A stretch of DNA of 64,000 nt from Azorinus chamasolen (taxonomy: Eukaryota; Mollusca; Bivalvia; Cardiida; Solecurtidae). Positions 1 through 9,532 of this stretch are shown here, piece by piece; the first letter of the stretch is position 1; each line of letters opens with the position of its first letter. Location of the stretch: positions 58,565,805 to 58,629,804 of the forward strand of contig OY755237.1 of assembly GCA_963576725.1 (NCBI GenBank). The letters run 5' to 3'. The notes beneath the pieces were generated by a model, which saw only the letters and a program-made list of their open reading frames with translations, ran no database searches and was not told the origin of the DNA. Made by a program: the position numbers and the translations under genes.

Positions 1-539
1 AGCCACCACCTGCATAAAATGTTCTCCATGCTCTGTACTAAAGCTTGGAACTAGAGCTTTTGCTGTGGTATATATTTACAAATTCTTACAATTTTCATGT
101 ATTGTTCGTTTGGCTAGCCCTTATCCCACTAACTTGACTCGTATTTGCAAACAGTTTGAATCCAGATAAGACAGAGAGTAACTCAGTGTCCCATCAGGGT
201 CCAAGCTGTTTGACACAGTGTCAATTGTTTCGCAAAAGCTTGTTAGAATCGGAAGCAGTCAAAATTGCACCAGGTCCAATTTAAGCTGACACTACCTTGG
301 CGGTGTAAGGGTTGATTGTTCTTCATGTTCCTTAGAATTTGTTTTGGTCCTACCATGCATGCTCTTAGCACGGGCATGTATTCGCCATTACTTTTACAAG
401 ATAAAAGCATTTGTGACGGATATCGGTCAAACTAACAAGCCATAAATCCCTTCTTGATCGACCTTTCCATTACTAGTGGAAATGCATTTGCAAAGTATTT
501 CATTTCAATCAAAATCATCTTAAATAGATGTACTCTGTA
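1..539. other. Non-coding, with one B2 hairpin fragment
   Basis: No gene is seen. At 147-214 lies a truncated B-type hairpin: GCAAACAGTTTGAATCC at the left pairs imperfectly with the GGTCCAAGCTGTTTG segment at the right. The same CCCTTATCC-type left flank recurs near 33.39 kb, so this is an old member of a dispersed subfamily. The rest has no recognisable structure. Confidence 0.5.
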
Positions 540-895
540 CAGTAAACCCCTTTTAACCGGATGATACAATTAGTAACAGTACCGATCTTTAACCCATTTC
601 CTCATATTAACACCTTTTGACGGCCTTGTAAAATGCTCTATTTATGACAATGGTTTCAACACTATACCAGTCTACATTTCCGTTTCCTATTAAATGCTCC
701 TTGTCAGTATTTATTCAAAGGAGTTGGGTCTAAACGGTCTATTGGGAATAGGTCCAAACAGGTAGCAGCTTTTTGTAGATTAAAAGTCATGCCAAAGCTC
801 CAAAAGGTTACTGCATGATCTTTACCTCGCATTGATCAACCACCAGCATAAGCCACTATTCATAATTAAAATGCCGGTAAAGAGAGGTTTTACCG
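540..895. mobile_element. C-family TA MITE carrying a nested D element
   Basis: The ends are CAGTAAACCCC (left, preceded by TA) and GAGAGGTTTTACCG (right), the inverted ends of the C family. A D-family element starts at 589 with TTAACCCATTTCC and fades out near 750. The C sequence resumes with CAGGTAGCAGC and a degenerate foldback. Uninterrupted relatives are about 205 bp, so the excess length is the insertion. No coding capacity. Confidence 0.7.
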
Positions 896-1071
896 CAGAT
901 TCGATATTAATAAGCTTCTTCTAAATAAAGTGTACGAACCTGCCCGTACATTTGATGTTGCAATTATTTGACTCAACTTCTCCGATAAGAGATGAAACTA
1001 TCTCGCATCAAGACAAACAATGTAGAAGACAGTGATGTTTGAAATACAACGACGCGGTATGTTATATCATA

Positions 1072-1473
1072 CAGTAAAACCCCTCTAATGCGACCACTTT
1101 ATGAAAACACATGGCTGTCTTCATAAGCAGGTAATTGCTTAACCCATTTCCTCCTATTGACGACTTTTGACGACTATGTAAAAGTCACTTGTGAAACCAT
1201 TGTGATAAATAGAGCATTGCTCTATTTATCACAATGGTTTCAAACTACAAAATTCTAAAATTTTCTTTTCTCTAGTTAGTACTCCTTTTCGGTAGATTTA
1301 TTCAAAAAGGTTGTGTCTAAAAATAGCTCATGAGTTAATGGGTTAATGCAGGACAAACGTTATGCTCCTATAGGAACTTTCTGCATAACTTGCGTCCTGC
1401 ATTAAGCTACCACCTGCCTTTGCCACAGTGAATTATGCCCCTTTTTGATGGTCGCATTAGAGGGCTTTTACTG
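1072..1473. mobile_element. C-family TA MITE interrupted by a D element
   Basis: TA flanks both ends (1070-1071 and 1474-1475). The inverted ends are CAGTAAAACCCCTCTAATGCG and its mirror CGCATTAGAGGGCTTTTACTG. The internal foldback arms (CAGGACAAACGTTATGC and GCATAACTTGCGTCCTG) flank a CTCCTATAGGA apex. A 208-bp D element occupies 1139-1346, so the total is 402 bp rather than about 205. Confidence 0.85.
1139..1346 (+). mobile_element. D-family TTAA MITE nested in a C element
   Basis: It runs from TTAACCCATTTCC to TTAATGGGTTAA. The inside has a hairpin around GATAAATAGAGCA/TGCTCTATTTATC. The TTAA at both ends matches the single TTAA of the motif GCTTAATGCAGG in uninterrupted C copies (for example near 2955), so TTAA is the duplicated target. 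This is the behaviour of piggyBac-like elements. No transposase is present. Confidence 0.85.
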
Positions 1474-2018
1474 TATTTCAACCTTAAAATACTTACATAA
1501 ATAATGCTGTTCTCCTCGAATAAATGAAGTGGACATACCGTATTCACCGTAATAGAACCCCCATTCTAACAAACTTCCCATTACCCCTCAATCAATAAAA
1601 CAAATAAAACCCTATATGATAACCATTACATTTAAAAAGAAATACATGTGGTACCTTAAGTATTGTTTCTAAATTGTAGTCCTTCTGCATTCAACAACTA
1701 CATGTGGTCCTACATGTATATCTATCAAATTCAATATTTCTACATGACGTTGTCAATGTTTCTACGTTACGTTATACAGCTTATATTAAACGTGTGTATT
1801 ATAGAGACATATGTAATGGCTATATCAACTCGAATATAGAGGAGGTTATGTGATAAAATACGGTATGCCAGTACCGTGTACCAAATGTATTGGACATATC
1901 TACACTAAATTGGGATGTAGTGTCCATCACAACATTCCAAATATTGATATTTTGATATTGTATCCGAGTCGGTATCGCCATCTAATTAATCCTTATAACC
2001 CTGTTCACGACGCTCTCT
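1474..2018. other. Unannotated AT-rich stretch
   Basis: No gene, hairpin or repeat end was recognised in this interval. Confidence 0.5.
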
Positions 2019-2217
2019 AAACCTCTCTAAACCAGTCATTTTAGTATTTACTCGTATATATCGGTCTTGGAGACAGATGGCAGCTTTATGCAGGATGAAA
2101 GTCATGCAAAAAGCTCATCTAGGAGCCCTCTGCATGGCTTTCATTCTGCATTAAGCAGCCGTCTGTCTAAACGTCTATATCTTTTAACTAGAATTCCGGT
2201 TTAGAGAGGGTTGACTG
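2019..2217. mobile_element. C-family TA MITE
   Basis: The right end GGTTTAGAGAGGGTTGACTG is followed by TA. The left end (CTCTCTAAACCAG) is eroded. The centre is a long foldback: GCAGGATGAAAGTCATGC pairs with GCATGGCTTTCATTCTGC around CTAGGAG. It belongs to the subfamily with an ACCGGAC/TCCGGTT subterminal motif. Confidence 0.75.
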
Positions 2218-2883
2218 TATCTGCAAATAGTCCGACACCTCACCAGCATCCAAGTTGTGTGACATTTAGTCAATATTTTCCATAAACCCTGATCGAACTG
2301 TATTTTCCACAAATTTGAGCAGATATTTTATTTCACAGCGGGACAAGTGTTAATATATGCTTACATCAATTGTTAATGTCACATGTGTGCACTAACCTGC
2401 CACCAGCATAGTTCCTAACAGTGTAAACCAGGACTGGTGTTAACATGCAATAAAACTTCTCTTAACCGGACCCAAAACAGTAAGTCAATATTAATGCCGA
2501 TCTTAAAGACATATAACAGCTTAATGCATGGTGAAAACCATACCGACAGCTCCGAGCTCTCTGTCAATCTTAATTTAGTTTACTTATATCTGCTTGTACT
2601 TATATTATAAAGTCTTATTTATTAATTGTTTCTAATATTCTGGTTGTAATGTCAATGTCTGACTTAACCATGCATTATAATACATGTATTGCCAAAACTA
2701 CCTTTTTGAATGACTTAGATAAGATTACCATGGTGTCATTCGTCCCCAAAATAGTTAACTGTTACCATATCGTGACGGACATAAATCCTACTTATGTAGG
2801 TTCGGTACTCTCGACAGAATGTCAAACAGATTGACTCCAGATGAGACGCCGATTTACTCCGCGTCTCATCTGCAAACAAGCAA
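2218..2883. other. Non-coding: half a C element and two B2 fragments
   Basis: 2445-2562 is the left half of a C element, with CTTAACCGGACC then AGCTTAATGCA, and no right end. 2248-2282 and 2831-2879 are pieces of the B2 hairpin (AGATGAGACGCCGA and its mirror CGCGTCTCATCT). The 61-codon ORF here has no recognisable similarity. Confidence 0.5.
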
Positions 2884-3091
2884 CAGTAAACTCACCCTAA
2901 ACCGGACGTTAAATTTAGTATGAGTATCGGTCTTGGGGACAGGTTGCAGCTTAATGCAGGGTGAAGGTCATGCGGACAGCTCCTCTAAGAGATTTCTGCA
3001 TGACTTTCACCTTGCATCATTAAGCAGCCACCTGCCTTAAAGTATTTAAAACAAATATCTACTAGAAGTCCAGTTTAAAGGGGGGTTACTG
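2884..3091. mobile_element. C-family TA MITE, near full length
   Basis: CAGTAAACTCACCCTAAACC at the left mirrors GGTTACTG at the right, which is followed by TA. The 208-bp length is typical of the family. The foldback arms GCAGGGTGAAGGTCATGC and GCATGACTTTCACCTTGC surround a CTCCTCTAAGAG apex. An intact CTTAATGCAGGG shows the unoccupied TTAA site used by D elements elsewhere. Confidence 0.8.
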
Positions 3092-3148
3092 TAGTTGAAG
3101 ATGCGAGTGACGTCGCTGAAAGCGGAATTTGGATACGAAGAAATGTTT

Positions 3149-3315
3149 GGCAGGTTGTGATTAACATTCTGCCTCATTCTAATTTACATTTTAAACTAGT
3201 TTAAATGTATAATTGATTGACATGTTACAGATTTAGATTGGATAAACCTGTCCCAGTAAAGCTTTATCACTAGCGTGATTGACAATTTAAGCGAACCACG
3301 TTTGTGTTAGATCAG
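3149..3315 (+). repeat. Dispersed repeat J, copy 1
   Basis: It matches the segment near 17.10-17.27 kb in order: CAGGTTGTGATTAACATTCT, TAGTTTAAATGTA, ATTGATTGACATGTTA, AAGCTTTATCACTA, CAAACCACG-like. Fragments of the same sequence (ATCAACTTGTCT) recur near 4.89 and 35.66 kb. Function and class are unknown; no inverted ends were found. Confidence 0.6.
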
Positions 3316-3320
3316 AACAA

Positions 3321-4580
3321 GCTTAATATAATTATCGCGGTATTCAACTCACATACGGACATGTTTTAATTGGTTAAATTCACCACACGTTTGCATCGAC
3401 ACATGTGTGCCACAATATTGCAGTAGTAGATTGATAATACTTATATTATAAACTCTACGTTCCGAAATAATTTTAACGATACTCTATATCACATAATTGC
3501 AAAATGCTGCTTATGTCAATTGCTTAGTGAAACAAACATCTGTTTCATAATCGAATATCAGAACCATAATCAACTTTCCGATGATTTGGCCTGCAGGATA
3601 CATCATTGCAAATATATATGTTTGTGACGTTTGCTTCCCCATGGTTATATGACAAACATGCACGATCTAGACTATATCAATGCGTAACTGTACACGTTCG
3701 TGTACATGTACGAGTCTTGCTGTAATGCAGAGAACACGAAATGAGATAAGTTGAGCTGTTAAGTATTCCAAAGGCACAGTCTTATAATGTATACACTGGT
3801 TAATTTATATTTTAAATGCGCACTCTTATCAATATGCCAGACTCCAACAACCATTATACATTGTGGCATGATTACGCACATGAGTGTGTAACTTACGAAT
3901 CAAGTTGGAAATCTCTCCATGTATGCATATTAACCAACATTATTATCTGATTAGACAGTTAAGGATATCCCTTTCATTCATATAAACACTTTTCACGTCT
4001 TTTACAAACAGAGTAGACACGTGCATGAACCGTCTGAACAGTGGCCGCTTTGCTTATAAACTTATAATAGATCTGACTCTACGGTTTCTACCACTATCTA
4101 CAGTCTAGACCAATCAGAATTGAGCTCGCCCTTTCTGAGACATTGGCGCGCCCCTCCGTTGTTTAATGTCAGTGTTTGGCGGACTTTGTAGTAAACAGGT
4201 GGTCAGTTTTAATCGTTTCTTATGTCCATCCACCTCCTCACCTCTAACCAGATTGTAGCTTGCTTGATCCTATCCTAAATTTGCTTCACTTTGATTTCTT
4301 TAATGTCTTTCAAACAACCAGTCTAGTCTGTTATACTTAGTTTCATTGTGTATTATATTGTTGTTTATACTGGCCTTATTCTAGGGGCCAATTTTGTTGC
4401 TTAATCCTGTTTATAATGTTCAGCAAAACAAACAATAAACTGTCTAGGAAACATCTTCTCCTAGACGTTTGCAAATGCATACATGTACATGGTTTGCTGT
4501 TGATTGGTATTGCCCGGCATTAAGCAACAAATGAACTTCAGGGCACCACGGTCGCCATGCATTGACCTATCCCTTTACAA
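3321..4580. other. Non-coding stretch with an A-family fragment
   Basis: 3961-4065 is a decayed A element: CCCTTTCATTCATATAAACAC is followed by ACAAACAGAGTAGAC and a degraded hairpin. 4105-4170 is locally GC-richer, with ACCAATCAG (a CCAAT-box look-alike) and GGCGCGCCCCTCCG. No ORF follows it, so promoter status is not claimed. Confidence 0.45.
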
Positions 4581-4583
4581 TTA

Positions 4584-4650
4584 ATAAGAGGGTTGTCACA
4601 GTAGTGACAACATGGCGGAGACAACATGGCGACGTCTTGGCGTCGCCATT
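4584..4650. other. Cluster of short palindromes around ATGGCG motifs
   Basis: TTGTCACAGTAGTGACAA is an inverted repeat. It is followed by two ACAACATGGCG copies, the second continuing into ATGGCGACG-TCTTGG-CGTCGCCAT, a 9-bp stem. The origin is unknown; an eroded MITE end is the likeliest source. Confidence 0.4.
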
Positions 4651-4892
4651 TGGTCTTGTTTTTTTACACACAGTATTATTGCGGGTTCAAATACCAATGT
4701 TATGTTGCCACATATTTTAGAAAATATGGTAAGTATTTGCATATACAAGCAATGCCAGTGATAAAATGTAAATATATTTTTGTTCGGAATGTGTCTACTG
4801 TTGTAAATAGAAACTACGAACTTGGTATTTACTGTTCGTTTAAATGTGCATTAATGCGTATAAGTGATTGGCAGTTGTGTCCTTCAAATTAG

Positions 4893-6259
4893 ATCAACTT
4901 GTCTCGAGAAAGTCTATTACTATCATAACATGTCTGTTAAGTCATTTTGAATTATAAATAAGATTTCCCACCGATTTCCCTTGCCATTTGTTTTGACAGA
5001 AGATTTGACAGTTTTTCTAAAGTAAGTAGCAAAATATATTAAAAAACTTATTGACAAATGAGATGCTGTCGTGTAAATCAATACTGAATATTTTTTTGTT
5101 TGCTTGCGATATTTTAATCTCATTTACTGAAAAATAGCGTACCAATCCATGGGGAAATGTTAACCCTTACGTTGCTGAATAATTAAACCTGGCTTCTCCC
5201 TTTTTTATTATTAATCAAACAAAACGTTTTAGCAACCAATATTTGCCACTACGAAAAATGCTTTTTACTACAAGTAGTGTAATTAGGGTGAGGAAATAAG
5301 TTCCATTTGTTTGAGAAGCACACCAGGGTGATGATTTATCAAATCTTTGTCTAACCCTTACACGCTATGAAACAACAAGGCATGTTCAAAGCAGCATCTG
5401 GTGAAAGTACGGAGCGATTCGATCAAGACTTTCGGAAACTATTAACCCAGTGTCAAGCTAAATGGTTCCTGGTGTGACGCCGAGCTAATCCACATCCAAT
5501 TATCTGGATCCAGGCTGTTTTCAAATGCTAGTAAGGCCGCTGATATCAGAGTAAGGCAAACAATGACGTAATTCTTGAAAGTATATCGACACTTCTGTCA
5601 TTTGATAATATAATTTGCCAGTCAACACTTACGTGATTCTAACTTGTGTCGTTGATACATCTCAAACGTCTTCCCAAAACATAACTTCCCTCGACATTGC
5701 GACTTCCCGTATGAACTGTTTTCATTATTGTTGTTGTAGTTGAAATTGCAGATTTACATGTTTGAACCTTAAATGCAGAATATGTTCCAAATATAAACGT
5801 CAAATGAGTAAAAGAGAATTCATTATTTTCTTGCAAGCGAAAACCAAATTAGCGATTAGAAACCAATCAAAATCAGTATTATACGACGCTGAATCTATAT
5901 TGCCTGTTTATATCAACATACGAGTATAAGGGCCTCTTGTAATTCGTGCTAGCGACTTGACTAGGAGCTCTGCACTGTAGTTAATCAGATTTTGAATAGA
6001 CATCTTTCAGCGGTCCAAATGACTTCCTCCACCTGTAATTAGCTGGACGTCGTGATGCCACTGAAATACTGTTAAACCAAACCAAACCAAGTGTTCGAAT
6101 CAAACAGACGCCAATTAATGTGTGTAGTAGGTGAATCATTTCAATAAGAGCATATTATACATGAAGTGATGACTACGTGAAAATTCATTAGCTTATTTTT
6201 TATCAGATACAATTTTCAAAGGGAACTGCTGGCTCAGACAAAACATTGTATGATCAGAT
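4893..6259. other. Non-coding with eroded B-type remnants
   Basis: Isolated TTAACCCTTA-like ends occur at about 5159, 5350 and 5443. A B2 hairpin remnant lies at about 5450-5530 (GTGACGCCGAGC and TCTGGATCCAGGCTGTTT). Nothing else was recognised. Confidence 0.4.
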
Positions 6260-6382
6260 GTATAGAGAGCAAAAGCAAACAGAACAGACCCTGATCAGTC
6301 GGCTCCTAAAAGAACCTTCTAATCGGCGTCTACTGTGTTTGTAAAGGGTGTGGAAATGAGTTTTATGAAGGAAAGGGTTCAG
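6260..6382 (-). mobile_element. A-family TTAA MITE fragment
   Basis: The hairpin GCAAACAGAACAGACCCTGA pairs with TCGGCGTCTACTGTGTTTG. The tail GTTTTATGAAGGAAAGGGTT is the mirror of the family end TTAACCCTTTCCTTCATA, with the TTAA worn to TTCA. The other end is not visible. Confidence 0.6.
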
Positions 6383-6689
6383 AACCTTGAGAAAAGAATT
6401 TTTTTAGCCCTTACTAAGACATACAGTTATTTCGATGGGCTTATAACAGTGTTTACCTTAGGAAGAACATCACACGTTAATCAAATAAAACAATCGAGCA
6501 ACTGTTTGTTTGTATCAATTAGTATCCTCTTGATATCTATTGGTCTATGTTTCGTATTGCAGTTCTTTATAACATTGTTAGTGGTTTGTGAAACAAATAA
6601 ATATGAACATGAACCATAGTCACAAACAAACCATGGCTTTATGTTTGCATTTGATACACTTTAAATATGTCTTACTGATTTGTATTGGT

Positions 6690-6830
6690 TTTTTTTATTA
6701 ACACTTAACTCCATAAACACGCCGTTTTATGCCTTTACAAATAGAGTAGACCCAGACCAGACGGCTCTGCAGGATTCGTATGATCGGAGTCTACTCTGTT
6801 TGCTTATGATGTAATATAGATATAGTCGAG
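6690..6830 (+). mobile_element. A-family TTAA MITE fragment
   Basis: It starts near TTAACACTTAACTCC and contains ACAAATAGAGTAGACCCAGA paired with TCGGAGTCTACTCTGTTTGC, then CTTATGATGTAATATAGAT, the typical downstream part of the family. The far end is lost. Confidence 0.6.
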
Positions 6831-7192
6831 GTGGACATTACCATACCGAGGGTTGACAATACTTGCTTTCGCTCTCCATAGGATGGGATATTTATTTTAT
6901 TATACCCAACAGCACAATCAATTTCGTCAGCAAAATATTTATTCAATGACAACAATAAACAGTTTTAAACAAAAATTATAGAGCTACTCGGTGCGTACAA
7001 AAATCGCGAAACAGCTTCACATTTCTATTCTTTACACGTTATAAGTACTGGCGGAGCCCTTTTCACTGTCCAATATTGACATAGCCTCCTCCGAAATAGT
7101 CTCATAACGCGACATTTCTCAAATATATAAACAAAAACAAGTTCAATTGTCATAATGACGTTAACTTTGTTGATCAAATTGCAAGCGTCAGA

Positions 7193-7226
7193 TGACGTCA
7201 GTCGATGGCGTCATCGGATGACGTCA
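7193..7226. promoter_or_regulatory. Two CRE-like palindromes
   Basis: Perfect TGACGTCA palindromes lie at 7193-7200 and 7219-7226, separated by GGCGTCATCGG, which holds a half site. They match the ATF/CREB consensus. No gene is visible nearby, so a regulatory role is only possible, not shown. Confidence 0.3.
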
Positions 7227-7947
7227 AGCACACAATTTAATAAGCGCTCACTGATGTAGATGTTCCGTGCCTATGGTAGCTGGAGGCAGTATTTTTCCGA
7301 CAGTATTTTTTCCCCGCTGGGCCTGACAGTATTTCTATGTCACGGTGGCCTATGGGAGATTAACATTGTAAATGAAATTGAGGTATAATAATAGTTACTG
7401 TAGTCCATAATAATCATATATTGAATTCAGTAATAGTGGATGCTTTTGTACATCATTTTGCATATCAATTATGAAATCATAGATAACAGGAATTTGTAAA
7501 CAGTTTTGATCCAGATGTGACGCCGCGTAACTTGGTCAATATGTTCTGATACATTTGAATATATTGGATGTAAGTAAAACTTGAAACAAATCAAGTTGAC
7601 TTTACTACTTTTTCATTTAAGCAGACTTTATTGTTTTAGCATGAAAAAGGCTAAACCAATAACAGAGTAGTGAAATACACAGAAATACCAGAGATAATGT
7701 ACTTTAGACCGTCAATGCACTTTAAGGTTCTGACATTGATTAAGTTAACGGGCACACTATATCAAATCAAATGATATTTTATATGGTATCCTACAGACCA
7801 ATATATAACTTATGCTCTTATATATAGACACACTTAAATGTGCATTGTTCTGCAGTACAACAGGTTCTGTCCCCCGAGAACGACACTCGTTAAAAAATAT
7901 ACATATTGCGTTTGAGTGAAAACACTTACGATCATCTTTTATAGATA
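7227..7947. other. Non-coding with B2 and retroelement-tail scraps
   Basis: About 7500-7555 is a B2 fragment (CAGTTTTGATCCAGATG). 7596-7640 contains TTGACTTTACTACTTTTTCA, the extreme 3' end of the retroelement tail family. No gene is seen. Confidence 0.45.
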
Positions 7948-8391
7948 CAGCGAAACTCCTTTTAACCGGACGCACATTTAGTATAAATATCAGTCTTGGA
8001 GACAGGTGGAAGCTTAATGCAGGTTGAAGTGTATGCAGACCTTCCCTCTAGGAGCTTTCTGCATGACGTTTTGCATGTGGCGTACTTCATTCTCAGTGTT
8101 GTTATACATTCTGGTCCTTCCGGATCATCAATTTCAGTGCTGTTAGTTTTGAAAATTTAATACTGCTTAAGCCGGTGCTAGGAGGGCGTACGCAGTGTTG
8201 CACTATTAATTACTTTTCATGAACAGACTCAAAAATACCGAGTCTGCAATTTTCTAATTTTGCATTTCTGTTTTTGCTTTCGAAGGATCTCATCTTATCG
8301 GAGGTTTTTTTTTCATCCTGTATTAAGAGACCCACATAATAGTATTTAAACTCTTTTCTACTAGAATTCTGGTTAAGAGGGACTTTGATTG
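7948..8391. mobile_element. C-family TA MITE interrupted by an E repeat
   Basis: TA flanks 7948 and 8391. CAGCGAAACTCCTTTTAACC begins the element; GAATTCTGGTTAAGAGGGACT is near its end. The foldback is split by an E repeat at about 8076-8300: the left arm stops at CTGCATGACG and the right arm restarts at TTTCATCCTGTATTAAG. Total 444 bp against about 205 for an empty copy. Confidence 0.8.
8076..8300 (+). repeat. E repeat, single core inserted in a C element
   Basis: The core runs from TTCATTCTCAGTGTTGTTAT through GCTTAAGCCGGTGCTAGG and ACAGACTCAAAAATACCGAG to TTTGCTTTCGAAGGATC. Its insertion inside another transposon shows that E has moved as a unit. Confidence 0.75.
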
Positions 8392-8399
8392 TATTCACA

Positions 8400-9326
8400 A
8401 TGCATCCTCTTTGTTATATTGTTAGTTGTAATATATTTTCTCCCGCTAACAGCGACGATAGTCTCATCTGTATCCAAGCTGTTTGACAACCATTCAATAG
8501 TTTCTCAAAATAAGGGTTAACTAAGGATCTAGACAACACTTTGGCTCGTTCATCTTCTGGAAGTTGAATAACTAGACTAAACGATGCTGTTAAGATATGA
8601 CAGTGTTGATTGTTCGTACCATAATAAAAGCGACGTTCGTGTAATGCACAAGACAGACATTGAATTGCCATTGCACGTCAACTATCGGATATATCGCGCC
8701 ACCAACTCATTAAAAGCAAATATAAATACGGTACAGTTTTATTGTGTGTGCAGAGATATCTGAAACCTACAAAGTGAAATGTAGAACAAATGCAATATGT
8801 GTTTACGTGCGCATTTCGTTTATGCATATGTGATTGGTTTGGATATTCGTGTTCCATGCCTGCTTACCATCGAAAACATAATGAGCACAAGGAGCTCAAA
8901 AGGCACTGATGCAAATTAAAAGTACAGTCTGCGCCATAGAATACAATTGTTGTTGCGTGTAAACCGACTCCAGTTTTATCTACAAAAACATGATAAAAAC
9001 TTGATACCTAAGTCATATATCAAATGACATGTTTTACATACTCAGTCATCACGTTTTTTTATATTTTCTGAAAAATATATAAAAAATATATATGTTCCAG
9101 GGATGTACACATTGTACACCAGAACACATGCATTTGGTCAAATACTTATGGTGGTGCTTATTGGTAAACATAACCAATACATTACAAAAATACACGGTAA
9201 AGCTACTTTCCTACGAACATTATGGAATTCGGAAACGATATACGTGTTTCATGTTGGGTTAAACTGTTTTGTCCCATAGTATCAATTTGTAAAGTATTGT
9301 ATGAAGTAAACAAATATAAACGATTA
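8400..9326. other. Non-coding with a B2 fragment
   Basis: 8455-8540 holds GTCTCATCTGTATCCAAGCT followed by GTTTGACAACC, half of a B2 hairpin. The remainder is AT-rich without recognised features. Confidence 0.45.
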
Positions 9327-9532
9327 CAGTGAAACCTCTCTAAAGCGACCACTAAACTACATCAATTATTTTGTGTTAAGGCAGGTGGCTGCTTAAAGCA
9401 AGGTGAAAGTAAAACAGAACGAAAGTAAAACAGGAGCGTTCTGTTTTACTTTTACCTTGCTTTAAGCAACCACATGCCCTTAATACCAACTAATTAACAC
9501 AATTTAGTGGTCGTTATAGAGAGGTTTTACTG
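9327..9532. mobile_element. Complete C-family TA MITE
   Basis: The best preserved copy, 206 bp and flanked by TA on both sides. The ends CAGTGAAACCTCTCTAAAGC and its mirror CTATAGAGAGGTTTTACTG extend over about 30 bp, including GACCACTAAA/TTTAGTGGTC. The internal arms GCTTAAAGCAAGGTGAAAGT and ACTTTTACCTTGCTTTAAGC are nearly complementary. It has no ORF and would depend on a transposase elsewhere. Confidence 0.9.

Noticed and set aside
4105..4170. Promoter with CCAAT and GC box
   Set aside because: No TATA or initiator was identified and no ORF or exon follows; base composition alone is not enough.
4626..5123. Shared residues ATYFRK in two opposing ORFs as a sign of a common gene
   Set aside because: Six residues only, from AT-rich DNA with limited nucleotide similarity; most likely coincidence.
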